DNA of 64,000 bases from Ketobacter sp036337295. Its GTDB lineage: Bacteria > Pseudomonadota > Gammaproteobacteria > Pseudomonadales > Ketobacteraceae. Where the stretch lies: the NCBI GenBank assembly GCA_036337295.1, contig JAYZEN010000009.1:186001-250000 (forward strand), read 5' to 3'. The position numbers were made by a program, and so were the translations under genes. This document shows, piece after piece, positions 34,373 through 43,444 of the stretch (positions are counted from its first letter, which is position 1; each line of letters opens with the position of its first letter). The notes beneath the pieces were generated by a model. That model was not told the DNA's origin. It saw only the letters and a list, made by a program, of their open reading frames with translations, and did no database searches.

Positions 34373-35116
34373 ATGGTTCGCTATCTGGTGATGGAAGTGC
34401 TGGAAGCGGCCGTGAATCTGGCCCTCTCCTACGAACCCGCTGCCCAGGCCCGCCTGCAGGAGCATGTGGGGCGGGTGCTGAGGATCAAAACCACCGCGCC
34501 GGACTGGATGTTTTACCTGGCGGTCTGTGAAGACGGTATCCAGCTGTTTTTGGAGTATGAGGAGGTGGTGGATGCCCGCATCACGCTGCCCACTTCATTG
34601 CTGAGCCAGTATGTGCTGGGCAGTTACGCCGAAGACCTGATGGCGGCCGAGGGGGTTCGGGTCAGCGGTGACCAGGATTTCCTGGAGGACGTGATGCAGG
34701 TGGCCCTGGAATTCAGTATCTGGAGCCTGGCCAGGAAGGTTTTGCAGAGCTGGTTGCCGGAATTTGAAGGGCTTACAGGGTTGATTGATGCGTTCAAGCA
34801 CAATGACCCGGCCTGGATTGTGCGCCTGGAACACCTGCCGCAACTGGCCAACGAGACATTGATGGCAGTGCGGGCCCAGGGCGAGCTGCAGCAACAACAG
34901 ATCCGCGAAATCGAATCCATCAAGCGGCAGCTGGCGGCGGATCGGCGTGCCAACCGCATCAGTACGGTAATCGGTTTTTGTCTGCTGGTGGTGGCTTTCC
35001 TGGCCCATAACGGGTATTTGAAGGTGCCTCAGCTGGAGGGCATTTCCATGGATACCCTGGTGCTGGTGATTCTGTCCATGGTGATTCTGATTCCCCGCAT
35101 GATCAGCGGGCGTTGA
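34373..35116 (+). CDS. SCP2/UbiJ-like lipid-binding protein with C-terminal membrane hairpin
   Basis: The start is uncertain: ATG 34373 gives 247 residues and TTG 34343 gives 257; neither has a strong ribosome site. Residues 1-100 resemble the UbiJ/SCP2 sterol-carrier fold (a helix, LQEHVGRVLRIKT, a beta segment with DARITLP, then LLSQYVLG). A helical middle with a coiled stretch (LQQQQIREIESIKRQLAADR) follows, and then two hydrophobic helices (STVIGFCLLVVAFLAH and LVLVILSMVILIP). Canonical UbiJ is about 200 residues and lacks the membrane hairpin. No ubiE or ubiB is adjacent, so this is probably a distinct lipid-binding membrane protein. Confidence 0.7.
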   Translation: MVRYLVMEVLEAAVNLALSYEPAAQARLQEHVGRVLRIKTTAPDWMFYLAVCEDGIQLFLEYEEVVDARITLPTSLLSQYVLGSYAEDLMAAEGVRVSGDQDFLEDVMQVALEFSIWSLARKVLQSWLPEFEGLTGLIDAFKHNDPAWIVRLEHLPQLANETLMAVRAQGELQQQQIREIESIKRQLAADRRANRISTVIGFCLLVVAFLAHNGYLKVPQLEGISMDTLVLVILSMVILIPRMISGR

Positions 35117-35123
35117 AACTGTC

Positions 35124-35480
35124 CTAATCCTCGTCCAGTGGCGTGCCTGGAGGCCGGCGACCGGTGCCGCGGGGACGGGCCGGGCGGGTGGCCATTTTCA
35201 GGCTGTCGCCCATGATGTCCAGGCCGGTTTTGGCGATGGTGCGGGTGGTGTCCCGCAGCATCTCGCGGGAAGGCAGGGATTTGATGCCTTCCATGACACC
35301 TTTCTTCACCCGGGCCTCAATCTCCGGTCCCACTTCTGCCTTGAACTGCTCGATGGCCGCCTGCAGGCCGGCCTCATAGCGTTTTTTGAAGCGCTTCTGA
35401 AATACATATTGGGCAATGCCGAGGGTGAGCAGGCTGCTCAGCAGGGCGGTGGCGACAATGGTAAGCAGGGTGGCGGTCAT
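35124..35480 (-). CDS. Small single-pass membrane protein next to phasin
   Basis: This 118-residue protein has an N-terminal membrane helix (LTIVATALLSSLLTLGIAQY), a charged helical region and a basic, Pro/Gly/Arg-rich tail (RPARPRGTGRRPPG). It begins 2 bp after the phasin stop, so the pair is almost certainly co-transcribed. I do not recognise a family. A membrane-linked partner for the phasin is a reasonable inference. Confidence 0.72.
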   Translation of the reverse strand: MTATLLTIVATALLSSLLTLGIAQYVFQKRFKKRYEAGLQAAIEQFKAEVGPEIEARVKKGVMEGIKSLPSREMLRDTTRTIAKTGLDIMGDSLKMATRPARPRGTGRRPPGTPLDED

Positions 35481-35482
35481 GG

Positions 35483-35854
35483 TTAGCGGTCTTGGTTCTG
35501 CAGTGCTTCGGTGACCTTGTCCAGGGCGGCGGCCAGGCGGTCGATTTTATCGTTGAGCAGGTCCAGATCGGATTTGCGGCTGATGCCCAAGCGTCCCAGG
35601 GTGGAAGAAACCCGCATGTCAAAGGCACGCTCGATCCGGTCCATAGTCTGGTTGGCGCGGACTTTCAGTTCATCCAGGCGGGAATCCGGTGCCACTTCAA
35701 TCTCCTTGGTGTGATTGATGCGTTCGAAGTTTTGCCCCTTATTCACCAGTTCCTCAAAGGCCTCGCTACCTTGCTCCTCCACCGAGGAATAGGCTCCCAG
35801 TCCGGCAAGCCAAATTTTGGTGGAGTTGCGTTTGATATCGTCGGCTTTACTCAT
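35483..35854 (-). CDS. Phasin family protein (PhaI/PhaF type)
   Basis: The 123-residue protein has the typical phasin opening KIWLAGLGAYSSVEEQG, followed by FEELVNKGQNFE and a long amphipathic helix ending in a heptad-like region (LDLLNDKIDRLAAALDKVTE). It lacks the AAKP repeat tail of PhaF, so it is PhaI-like. Phasins coat polyhydroxyalkanoate granules or act as general amphipathic surfactant proteins. No PHA synthase is in the window. Confidence 0.85.
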   Translation of the reverse strand: MSKADDIKRNSTKIWLAGLGAYSSVEEQGSEAFEELVNKGQNFERINHTKEIEVAPDSRLDELKVRANQTMDRIERAFDMRVSSTLGRLGISRKSDLDLLNDKIDRLAAALDKVTEALQNQDR

Positions 35855-36125
35855 GGAATAGTCCTTTGCTCCCGGCGGAGAGTGCTCTGGTGTGAGTTCT
35901 TTTTTTCAGGGCAACGTTAATGTTAACACCGGAATCGGAATGGCGCTAAGTTAGCCATTAAGGTGATTAGGCATTATTGTTGTTATATTGGTTCTAGTTG
36001 GTATATTTGCCCTATACAGTAGGCTTTCTGTGATTTTATAAATTATTGGCAAAAGCTACTTAGGTCAACCGCTATTCATTTGACTGCCACTGGATTGATC
36101 GCAACTGGAGTAAGAGGAATTGCCT

Positions 36126-36515
36126 ATGGCGACGGATTCAACGCAATACAGCAATGCCTACCGGGCGGCACTGGTGCTGCCCATGTTGCAGCGGGTGTGT
36201 TCCAAAGCCGGACTGGATCTGGTTTCCCGTGCCCTGCAGCTGTATTACCTGGCACGTTCCCCGGACATTCCCGCCTGGGCCAAGGCCAGCATCTTTGCCG
36301 CCCTCGGGTATCTGGTGGTCACTCCTGATGCCGTCCCGGACATTACGCCGGTGCTGGGGTTTGTGGATGACCTGGCGGTGCTGACCTCCGCACTGGCCGG
36401 ACTCAGTGGGTACGTCAGTCCTGAAATCCGGGCAAAAGTGCTGCTGAAGTTGCAGGAGTGGTTTGGTCGTGAAGTGGACCTGCCCCTGGAAAATTTGCCC
36501 GAGAGCAAGACATAG
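36126..36515 (+). CDS. DUF1232 (YkvA-like) protein
   Basis: The ATG at 36126 is chosen behind AAGAGGA, giving 129 residues. The core ARSPDIPAWAKASIFAALGY followed by PDAVPDITPVLGFVDDLAVL matches the DUF1232 signature (a hydrophobic hairpin with the conserved PDxIPDxxPxxGxxDD block). Function is unknown; the family is associated with membranes. It precedes the ParA gene by 74 bp on the same strand. Confidence 0.9.
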   Translation: MATDSTQYSNAYRAALVLPMLQRVCSKAGLDLVSRALQLYYLARSPDIPAWAKASIFAALGYLVVTPDAVPDITPVLGFVDDLAVLTSALAGLSGYVSPEIRAKVLLKLQEWFGREVDLPLENLPESKT

Positions 36516-36589
36516 TGTGAAGCGTTCTATAAAATGGGCGCAGCTCTCTACACAATGTATCGGGTACAACAATACAACGGGGAAGAAAA

Positions 36590-37402
36590 ATGCGCCGAGT
36601 CGTGTTCAATCAGAAAGGTGGTGTGGGAAAATCCAGTATTGCGTCCAACCTGGCTGCAATCAGCGCCCACCGGGGCTTGAAAACCCTGCTGATTGACCTG
36701 GACCCGCAATGCAATTCCACCCAGTATTTGCTGGGGCGGGATTTCCAGACCGGTGAGACGGACATCGGTGTGTTTTTCGCCCAGGCTCTGTCGTTCCGCC
36801 ACCGCCACAAGAAGAACCTCGACGATTTTGTCACCCCCTCCCAGTTTGAAAACCTGCATGTGATCGCCGCCAATCCCGAGTTGGGGGAAATCATGTCGCA
36901 GCTGGAATCCAAGCATAAAATTTTCAAACTGCGGGATGCCCTGGCAAAACTCAATGGCTACGATGCTATCTATATCGACACGCCACCGGCGTTTAATTTC
37001 TACACCCTGTCGGCCCTGATCGCCGCGGACAGCTGCCTGATTCCGTTCGATTGTGATGAGTTCTCCCGCCAGGCGCTCTATAACCTGATTGAGAACGTGG
37101 AGGAAACCCGCCAGGATCACAATGAAGATCTGGAAGTGGAGGGCATCGTGGTCAATCAATTCCAGCCCCGGGCCAGTCTGCCGACGCGGATCGTGGACGA
37201 GCTGAAAGAGGAAGGATTGCCGATTCTGGATACCTATATTTCCTCATCGGTGAAAATGCGGGAATCCCACGACACGGGCTTACCGCTCATCCATATGGCC
37301 CCCAAACACAAACTGACCGAAGAGTTTGTGGCGCTGTTTGAGTTATTGCACCCGGGGTTTGCCGTTGCGGTTACCGAGAAGGCTGACAAGGCAACGGTCT
37401 AA
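36590..37402 (+). CDS. Orphan ParA/Soj-family ATPase
   Basis: The 270-residue protein has a deviant Walker A motif KGGVGKSS (residues 9-16), Walker A' DLDPQCN, and the Walker B-like IYIDTPPAFNF, as in ParA/MinD ATPases. There is no ParB gene or parS-like site next to it. Such orphan ParA proteins often position cellular cargos (chemotaxis arrays, carboxysomes, PHA granules) on the nucleoid. The nearby phasin makes granule positioning an attractive but unproven idea. The 3' end overlaps the convergent membrane-protein gene by 4 nt. Confidence 0.93.
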   Translation: MRRVVFNQKGGVGKSSIASNLAAISAHRGLKTLLIDLDPQCNSTQYLLGRDFQTGETDIGVFFAQALSFRHRHKKNLDDFVTPSQFENLHVIAANPELGEIMSQLESKHKIFKLRDALAKLNGYDAIYIDTPPAFNFYTLSALIAADSCLIPFDCDEFSRQALYNLIENVEETRQDHNEDLEVEGIVVNQFQPRASLPTRIVDELKEEGLPILDTYISSSVKMRESHDTGLPLIHMAPKHKLTEEFVALFELLHPGFAVAVTEKADKATV

Positions 37403-38145
37403 ACGCGGCCCCGAAGCCCTTTGTTCAGTGCCCATTGGCTGAGGCCGAACAGGGCGAGCCCGGATACTGCCCAGAGGGCGGCGATGAAACCGAACAGGTC
37501 CGGTGCCTTCATCAGGGTGGTCATCAACGATTCCTGATAGTAGAAGAACCACTGGTGATCCTTGGGAAACACCTTGGTGTGTAGCCAGTAAAAGCTCTGG
37601 GTGGGCCCCACCAACACCAGCGTCAAACCCACCACCAGCAAGGCTATCAGAGTGCCCACCAGAATCTGTCTGGCACTCGGCGCCGGCCAACCCAGCTGGC
37701 GATACGCCAGCGCCAACACAATCATCAACATCACACTCACTATCGCCGCCTGGTTAAACAGGCTGATCAGGTTAGCCACATCCTGCAGGTGCACCACTTC
37801 CGGAGGCCGTAACAGGGTCTCGCTGACACCGTTGGGCCGAGAATACTGGATCTGATCCAACCCACGACCGCCGTCCTGGATGGCAGTAACGATTTCGGCA
37901 AACAACCGCATGTGCTGCTCCGTCGAGGTGAACTCGAAGTCCTTGCGATACTGGTTGGTGGGGCCAAAGCGTTGGATATGCTGATTAATGTCCAGCAGCT
38001 CGTAACCCAGGGAGTAACCAAAATTGACCTGTGCCAGGCCATGCCAGCTGATCCAGAAGGCCGTGATCAGGCAGCTCAGGGTTAACAGTAAACCACCAAG
38101 CCCGCGGCTCAGGTTGGTTGTGATAGAGTGTGAGTTTGATGGCAT
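37399..38145 (-). CDS. Integral membrane protein, DUF1461-like
   Basis: I use ATG 38145 (248 residues); a GTG at 38178 would add 11 polar residues. The first membrane helix (GLGGLLLTLSCLITAFWISW) precedes a periplasmic segment with the EQHMRLFAEIV motif. Three more helices follow, and the late motif HQWFFYYQESLMTTLMKAPD is typical of DUF1461 proteins. Function is unknown. Confidence 0.75.
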   Translation of the reverse strand: MPSNSHSITTNLSRGLGGLLLTLSCLITAFWISWHGLAQVNFGYSLGYELLDINQHIQRFGPTNQYRKDFEFTSTEQHMRLFAEIVTAIQDGGRGLDQIQYSRPNGVSETLLRPPEVVHLQDVANLISLFNQAAIVSVMLMIVLALAYRQLGWPAPSARQILVGTLIALLVVGLTLVLVGPTQSFYWLHTKVFPKDHQWFFYYQESLMTTLMKAPDLFGFIAALWAVSGLALFGLSQWALNKGLRGRV

Positions 38146-38250
38146 CGGCTGGTGGTCTGTCTGATTGTTGTGGGCCACAGGATACTGTATGGGGTTATGC
38201 AGTCAAATTGCCAATGTCTGAAATGTTGGGACGTCATGGGAGGAAATGGG

Positions 38251-39273
38251 ATGTTGGGGTGGAAAATGTTGGGGGCGCTTATGCTGATGGCCATGGCCAG
38301 TGTGTCGCAGGGGGCGTTTTGGCACAAGCCTCCCGGTGCGCCGGAGCAAGGTTTTGGCTCACGGGAACACGACATCACGGATACATACTTTGAGTACCAG
38401 TTTGGCTCTGCCGCTGACGGAAACCAAACCTGGTACTATGTACCAGCGCAGCTCAAATACGACACAACAGCACCGGTGGTGGTGTTTCTGCACGGCTTTG
38501 CTGCCCTGATCCCCAAGCTTTATCAGACCCACATCGAGCATCTGCTGAAGCAGGGCAACATTGTTATTTTTCCCCAGTTCCAGAAGGCTACGCTGACCGG
38601 CTTTTTATCCGAGGCCGGCCTGTTTGCGCCTGCGGATCAATCCCTCTGGGCGGCCAGGGCTGTGGCCACGGTGAATCAGGCCCTGGACGAGCTGGGTGAG
38701 CAGGTGCAGGCGGATGAAGTGTATCTGTACGGACACTCCCTGGGTGGATTGATCGCGCTGGCCTGGCAGTCAGAAGGGGGTGTGGCACCCCGGGCTGCGG
38801 TGCTGGTTCATCCACAGGTGAATTCGCAGGAGGGTATACCGGCGTTTGTGCGTGCGTTTCTCAACATCATCGAAATTCCCTGGCGCGACTACGCCCCGTA
38901 TATCGATTTCCCGGTGGTGATTCTGAATGGCGATGAAGACACCATCGCCACTGTGGAGCAAAGTCGTGAGATTTTATCTCTGCTGAGTGCCGTGCCCAGC
39001 GCGGAGCTCTATATTGCACAGCGGGACTGCTTTGGCTATCCCTGTGTGTCTCCCAATCATGGTGGACCCCTGGACAAGATTCAGGGTCTGCCGGCGCACC
39101 TTAAATTGTTCTCGGTCTCAGGAGAACTGGACAGCCTCGACTGGCGTTATTACTTTGCCGGATTGGACGCCGTGATGGCCGGATGGCGCCAGCAGCTGCC
39201 TTTTGATCCAGGCCACTGGAGCAACGGGCGTCCGATCAAACCAGTATTGGTGGAAGCGCTTTCCTCTGAATAA
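38251..39273 (+). CDS. Exported alpha/beta-hydrolase
   Basis: ATG 38251 is chosen because GGAGG lies just upstream and a signal peptide follows (MLGWKMLGALMLMAMASVSQ). The 340-residue protein has an oxyanion segment (VVVFLHGFAA), the nucleophile elbow GHSLGG, an acid candidate in LNGDEDTI and a plausible His in SPNHGGPLD. It resembles secreted esterase/dienelactone-hydrolase-like enzymes. It is divergent from the DUF1461-like gene. A stem-loop with T-run follows the stop. Confidence 0.83.
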   Translation: MLGWKMLGALMLMAMASVSQGAFWHKPPGAPEQGFGSREHDITDTYFEYQFGSAADGNQTWYYVPAQLKYDTTAPVVVFLHGFAALIPKLYQTHIEHLLKQGNIVIFPQFQKATLTGFLSEAGLFAPADQSLWAARAVATVNQALDELGEQVQADEVYLYGHSLGGLIALAWQSEGGVAPRAAVLVHPQVNSQEGIPAFVRAFLNIIEIPWRDYAPYIDFPVVILNGDEDTIATVEQSREILSLLSAVPSAELYIAQRDCFGYPCVSPNHGGPLDKIQGLPAHLKLFSVSGELDSLDWRYYFAGLDAVMAGWRQQLPFDPGHWSNGRPIKPVLVEALSSE

Positions 39274-39294
39274 GCCTGAGGCAGATCAAGCTTT

Positions 39295-39332
39295 GGGGTG
39301 GATCTGCTTGCGTGACCTCCACCCCTGTTTTT
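39295..39332 (+). terminator. Probable intrinsic terminator after the exported hydrolase
   Basis: GGGGTGGA (39295-39302) pairs with TCCACCCC (39318-39325), and TGTTTTT follows. The loop is long (15 nt), but the stem is GC-rich. Confidence 0.6.
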
Positions 39333-39371
39333 AACATGTAGGAACCTGTCCCCTTAGAGAGAGTTTGATTG

Positions 39372-39884
39372 ATGCGTCCACTGGCCTTGTTAATGATTGC
39401 CTGTGTCCTGGCGGCCTGTTCCACGCAACCGGCGCCCACGCCCATGAAGATTGGCAATAAAGTGGAGTTCGCCCTGTTGCAGGACCAGTTTGCGAACCCG
39501 TTCCCCCATGCAGAGCAGATGGAGATGTTGGTGTTTACCAATGATATGGCCGCCAGCCGGGATGTGCGGGATGCACTGCAGCGTATCGACCCGGCCTGTT
39601 ATAACGATGGCAAACTGGTGTTCATCGCTGATGTTAGCGGTATGCCAACCCTGATAACCCGCCTGATTGCGCTTCCCAAAATGCGGAGCTATGGTTTCCC
39701 GGTCTGGCTGGATTATGAGGGTGAGGCAACCGAGGCGCTGCCGGTGCGTGAGGATCATGTGTCCCTGATCCGACTGCAGGATGAAGCGATCACGGATATT
39801 GAATTTGTTCAGGGTATGGAATCTGTGATGAATGAGCTGGTGCCGTTGTGTGGTTTGAAAGCGGAACAGGTGGCGCAACGCTAA
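39372..39884 (+). CDS. Small lipoprotein of unknown function
   Basis: The 170-residue protein has a lipoprotein signal peptide with lipobox VLAAC (Cys about residue 16). The mature part contains a segment (MLVFTNDMAASRDVRDALQR) followed by KLVFIADVSGMPTLITRL, with a thioredoxin-like secondary-structure rhythm but no CxxC pair. GAGAGAG precedes the ATG. No named family is recognised. Confidence 0.8.
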   Translation: MRPLALLMIACVLAACSTQPAPTPMKIGNKVEFALLQDQFANPFPHAEQMEMLVFTNDMAASRDVRDALQRIDPACYNDGKLVFIADVSGMPTLITRLIALPKMRSYGFPVWLDYEGEATEALPVREDHVSLIRLQDEAITDIEFVQGMESVMNELVPLCGLKAEQVAQR

Positions 39885-39954
39885 AGCAAATCCATCGTCA
39901 TTCAAATCCCTGCCTGTTAACATAGCGCAACGCTTTTGCTAGGGCAGGGATTCC

Positions 39955-41625
39955 ATGAAATTGATCAAACGGTTTTTTCTTTTTCTTCTCGTTCTCATCC
40001 TACTTGTGGTTGGAGCGCTCTGGTGGTTGCCCGCGCCGCTGATCAAGTGGGCCATCGAACATCCCGGTTCCACAGCGGTTGGGGCCAAGGTGGATGTGGC
40101 CGCTGTGGATTTTTCCTGGTTTCCCACCAGCCTGACACTGCAAGGACTTGCCGTCACCAATCCGCGCCAACCCATGAGCAATGCGGTGGAGTTTCAGACC
40201 ATCGCGACGGCGGTGGATGTGCTGGAACTGCTGAGTGGCAAAGTGTATCTGGAGCAGGTGCTGGTGGAGGGCATCGCCCTGGACACCCCGCGCACGGTGT
40301 CTGGGGCATTACCGGGGCGGGAAGCCTCGATGGATGAAGACCCCGGGTTTACCCTGCCGGATTTGGGGTTGCCGGATACAGCGGATCTGGTGGCTCGGGA
40401 AAAAGCGCTCTATCAACAGCGGATCGATGCTTTCAATCAGGAACTGGACCAGCGCCAGCAGCGCTGGGATGGGATTCTCAAACAATTACCCGATGAGCAG
40501 AAACTGGATCAATACCAGGCGCGCTGGGATCAGGCCAAACAGGGCAACGTGCTGGACAAGCTCGCCAAGGGTAAGGATATCGTTAAAGACCTGAAGCGGG
40601 ATATCGATGCCCTGAAGTCCGGCGAAAAACAGCTAAAAGGTGAGTATGCCCAACTGCAACAGGACTACCGTCGCTTGAGTCAGTTGTCTGACCAGTCCGT
40701 GGAACAGATTATCAAGGAGCTGGGGTTGTCGGAATCCATCGTGGCTAACCTGGGCAATCAATTGCTGAGTGGCAAGGTGCAGGAATGGTTGCAGATGGGG
40801 AAAGGCTACTACGATCTGCTTGCCGGGGGGGGCGCGGCTGCCAGTGCCGATGAGCAGCAGGCAGAGGGTGCCGCGGATCAGGATGCCCCGCAAACCGCTC
40901 CGGACTTCCTGGTGAAACTGATTCGCCTGTCCGGCCCTTTTGTGCAGGGCGGCCGAACGGGCACCATCGACGGGGAGATCCGCAACCTGTCTGACGCGCC
41001 CGCACTCTGGGCTGATCCGGTGACCATCAACATTAACGCGCTGGGCGAAAGCCTGGGCTCGATCAAAATCACGGGATTGCTGGCGCACCAAAAACCGGGC
41101 GCTGAAGAAGACAGCCTGGCCTTGACGGTCAAAAACAGCCGGCTGCAGGCCCTGGCTCTGGCGGAAGGAGGCAGCCTGGGTATGATGGTGAATCAGGCGT
41201 TGCTGAATTTTGACGCCAAAGCCAGCGTCAAGGCACTGAGTGAATTGAACCTCAACCTGAATGGGGTGTTCTCCCAGCTGGATCTGGCGTTGACCGAGCA
41301 GCCCCAGGATGGCTGGCAGAACACCCTGAGCCAGAACCTGTCTGCACTCAAGGAACTGACCCTCAACGGCACCGCCAAAGGTCCACTGCAAAACCCGGAA
41401 CTGAAGGTCTCCACCAACCTCAACGGCATCCTGAAGCAGGCCCTGGCCGGGGAAATCAAGCAGCAGGCCAGCATGCTGCGGGGTAAACTCAGCACCGAGC
41501 TGAACCAGACCCTGCAGCAACAGATGGCGCCGGTGGGGGGCGAGGTGGATGCGCTGGGCGGCATGGGCGGAGAAGCCGGTTCCCGGGTCAGTGAATTTGA
41601 ATCTTTGTTGAAACAGATCAGGTGA
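39955..41625 (+). CDS. TIGR03545/AsmA-like inner-membrane anchored protein
   Basis: This 556-residue protein has one N-terminal membrane helix (FFLFLLVLILLVVGALWWL), then an AsmA-like start (VDVAAVDFSWFPTSLTLQGL, with the repeated beta pattern of bridge-like lipid-transfer proteins). A long coiled-coil insert follows (about 140-300), then a C-terminal beta-rich domain with the block GPFVQGGRTGTIDGEIRNL. This arrangement matches TIGR03545 proteins. It is 4 bp from the DUF815 ATPase gene, an apparent operon. A role in envelope lipid traffic is inferred from the AsmA relation only. Confidence 0.8.
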   Translation: MKLIKRFFLFLLVLILLVVGALWWLPAPLIKWAIEHPGSTAVGAKVDVAAVDFSWFPTSLTLQGLAVTNPRQPMSNAVEFQTIATAVDVLELLSGKVYLEQVLVEGIALDTPRTVSGALPGREASMDEDPGFTLPDLGLPDTADLVAREKALYQQRIDAFNQELDQRQQRWDGILKQLPDEQKLDQYQARWDQAKQGNVLDKLAKGKDIVKDLKRDIDALKSGEKQLKGEYAQLQQDYRRLSQLSDQSVEQIIKELGLSESIVANLGNQLLSGKVQEWLQMGKGYYDLLAGGGAAASADEQQAEGAADQDAPQTAPDFLVKLIRLSGPFVQGGRTGTIDGEIRNLSDAPALWADPVTININALGESLGSIKITGLLAHQKPGAEEDSLALTVKNSRLQALALAEGGSLGMMVNQALLNFDAKASVKALSELNLNLNGVFSQLDLALTEQPQDGWQNTLSQNLSALKELTLNGTAKGPLQNPELKVSTNLNGILKQALAGEIKQQASMLRGKLSTELNQTLQQQMAPVGGEVDALGGMGGEAGSRVSEFESLLKQIR

Positions 41626-41629
41626 TCAT

Positions 41630-42520
41630 GTGAAACCGTTGTTATTGTTGCCCCGTCTGGTGGAAAAGCTCGATGCAGTACTGGAGCGGGTGGAGCCACT
41701 GCTACCCCAGCGCAGTAAACCGGTGGACTGGTCGCAGACCCGCGCTGCCCTTTGGGTGCGGCAGAGTTTCAGTGGCCACCTGCAGGCGGTGCCTTCTGTT
41801 GGCAGTATCAGCCTGGACGATGTGTTGGGCGTGGACCGGCAAAAGGAGCAAGTGGTTCGCAATACGGAGCAGTTTGTGCGGGGGCTGCCGGCGAACAATG
41901 TGTTGTTGACCGGCTCCCGGGGCACCGGCAAGTCCTCTCTGGTGCAGGCGTTGTTGAATGAATACGGTGGCGATGGCCTGCGGGTAATCCAGGTGGATAA
42001 AAGCGACCTGGCGGACCTGATGAGCATTGTGGCGGCGCTGGAAGGGGAGCCCTACCGCTTTCTGTTGTTCTGCGACGACCTTTCCTTTGAGGCCCAGGAT
42101 GAGGGCTACAAGGCACTGAAGAGTGCCTTGGATGGCGGCATGTATTCTGCCCCTGAACACGTACTCATCTACGCCACCTCCAATCGGCGCCACCTGATTC
42201 CCGAGTATCTGTCGGACAATGCCGCCGCCAGCAACCACGAAACGGAAATCCATCATGGTGAGGTGGTGGAAGAGAAGGTGTCCCTGTCGGATCGCTTCGG
42301 CCTCTGGGTGTCGTTTTATCCCATCAATCAACCCATGTACCTGGACATAGCCCGTCATTGGTTGCAGCGCCTGTCTCAGCCCCATGGTCTGGAGATTCCC
42401 TGGACGGATGAGCTGCAGGTGTTGTGCGTACGTTGGGCCGATAATCGGGGTACCCGCAGTGGTCGAACTGCCTACCAGTTTGCCCGGCAATGGGTGGGTC
42501 AGCAGTTACTCACGCGCTAA
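41630..42520 (+). CDS. DUF815 family AAA+ ATPase
   Basis: The GTG start at 41630, 4 nt after the preceding stop, gives 296 residues. The protein has Walker A GSRGTGKS (95-102), Walker B-like LLFCDDLSFE, a sensor segment (IYATSNRRHLIP) and the C-terminal TRSGRTAYQFARQW, all typical of DUF815. Members are monogenic AAA+ ATPases of unknown function. Tight spacing to the TIGR03545 gene suggests joint function. Confidence 0.92.
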   Translation: MKPLLLLPRLVEKLDAVLERVEPLLPQRSKPVDWSQTRAALWVRQSFSGHLQAVPSVGSISLDDVLGVDRQKEQVVRNTEQFVRGLPANNVLLTGSRGTGKSSLVQALLNEYGGDGLRVIQVDKSDLADLMSIVAALEGEPYRFLLFCDDLSFEAQDEGYKALKSALDGGMYSAPEHVLIYATSNRRHLIPEYLSDNAAASNHETEIHHGEVVEEKVSLSDRFGLWVSFYPINQPMYLDIARHWLQRLSQPHGLEIPWTDELQVLCVRWADNRGTRSGRTAYQFARQWVGQQLLTR

Positions 42521-42885
42521 TGCGCGGATTCCCTGAAGTGATTCATCAACAGTTTCGAATATAACCTGGGCGCCAGTCATTAATTTGACATCTTCTGTGG
42601 ATGAATGGGTTGGTGCCCCTAACTTGCTGAAAAGTAATCAGTAAAGAGTTGGTTGAATATTGATCAAAGTGCAAGTTGTCGACGTATGATGGGGATCCCA
42701 GCGATTTAACCCAAATCAATCCCCAAAGTTATCCACAGAATTTGTGGAAAACCTGACAAACAATTTCATTGAAAAACCGATATACTCCTACGCCTACTAA
42801 ATAACCATGGTTTCCGGGATCTTATCCGACTGGGTAGGGTCTATTGCTTCCCCGTCATGAGTGGAAGAATCAAGGCAAGGCGTTT
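42521..42885. other. 365-bp AT-rich intergenic region with one DnaA-box-like site
   Basis: The region contains a perfect TTATCCACA (42729-42737) followed by TTTGTGGAAAA. There is no cluster of DnaA boxes and no replication gene nearby, so this is not an origin. An in-frame TTG at 42844 could extend the next gene, but no better evidence supports it. Confidence 0.5.
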
Positions 42886-43422
42886 GTGGACATACCCATC
42901 ATTTTAGACATTGAGGCTTCGGGCTTCGGCTCCGGCAGCTACCCCATCGAGATCGGTGTTGCCATGCCGGACGGCTCTCTGCATGTGTGGCTGATCAAGC
43001 CCTTGGAAGACTGGACTCATTGGCAGGAATCCGCAGAGCAGGTGCACGGTATTTCCCGTCAGCAACTGTTGGACGAAGGCTGGGAGCCCCGTCATGTGGC
43101 TGACGAGCTGAACGAACTCTTGGCCGGAAAAACCGCGTACAGTGATGGCTGGGGTGTGGATCGTACCTGGCTGGCTTTGCTGTTTTACGAGGCCCATGTG
43201 CTGCAGGGCTTCAAATTGGACTCCATCTATGGGCAGTTGGGCGAGTCAGAGTGGGAACGCTGGAGTGAGCAGCGGGATGAGGTGCTGGAGCTCACCGGCA
43301 TGGTGCCCCATCGTGCCGGCACCGATGCTCTGGTGATCCAGAAAACGTTTATTCACCTCAAAGAGCCGGCGACCAAGCTGGCGGATAACGATAGAATCAT
43401 TACCCATAAAAAAGCCAGATAG
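42886..43422 (+). CDS. DEDD-type 3'-5' exonuclease (RNase T/DnaQ-like)
   Basis: I choose the GTG at 42886 because AAGGCAAGG lies just upstream and it puts the first catalytic motif close to the N terminus as usual; a TTG at 42844 is possible. The protein of 178 residues shows Exo I (DIEASGFG, Asp and Glu metal ligands), Exo II-like TAYSDGWGVD and Exo III HRAGTDALV (His and Asp). Single-domain members trim RNA or DNA 3' ends; the exact substrate is not evident. Confidence 0.85.
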   Translation: MDIPIILDIEASGFGSGSYPIEIGVAMPDGSLHVWLIKPLEDWTHWQESAEQVHGISRQQLLDEGWEPRHVADELNELLAGKTAYSDGWGVDRTWLALLFYEAHVLQGFKLDSIYGQLGESEWERWSEQRDEVLELTGMVPHRAGTDALVIQKTFIHLKEPATKLADNDRIITHKKAR

Positions 43423-43444
43423 CCGCCGCTGGATGGGTTAAACG

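Noticed and set aside
42729..42737. Perfect DnaA box, and another at 62367-62375
   Set aside because: Single isolated boxes without clusters, dnaA/dnaN genes or iterons; expected by chance and not an origin.
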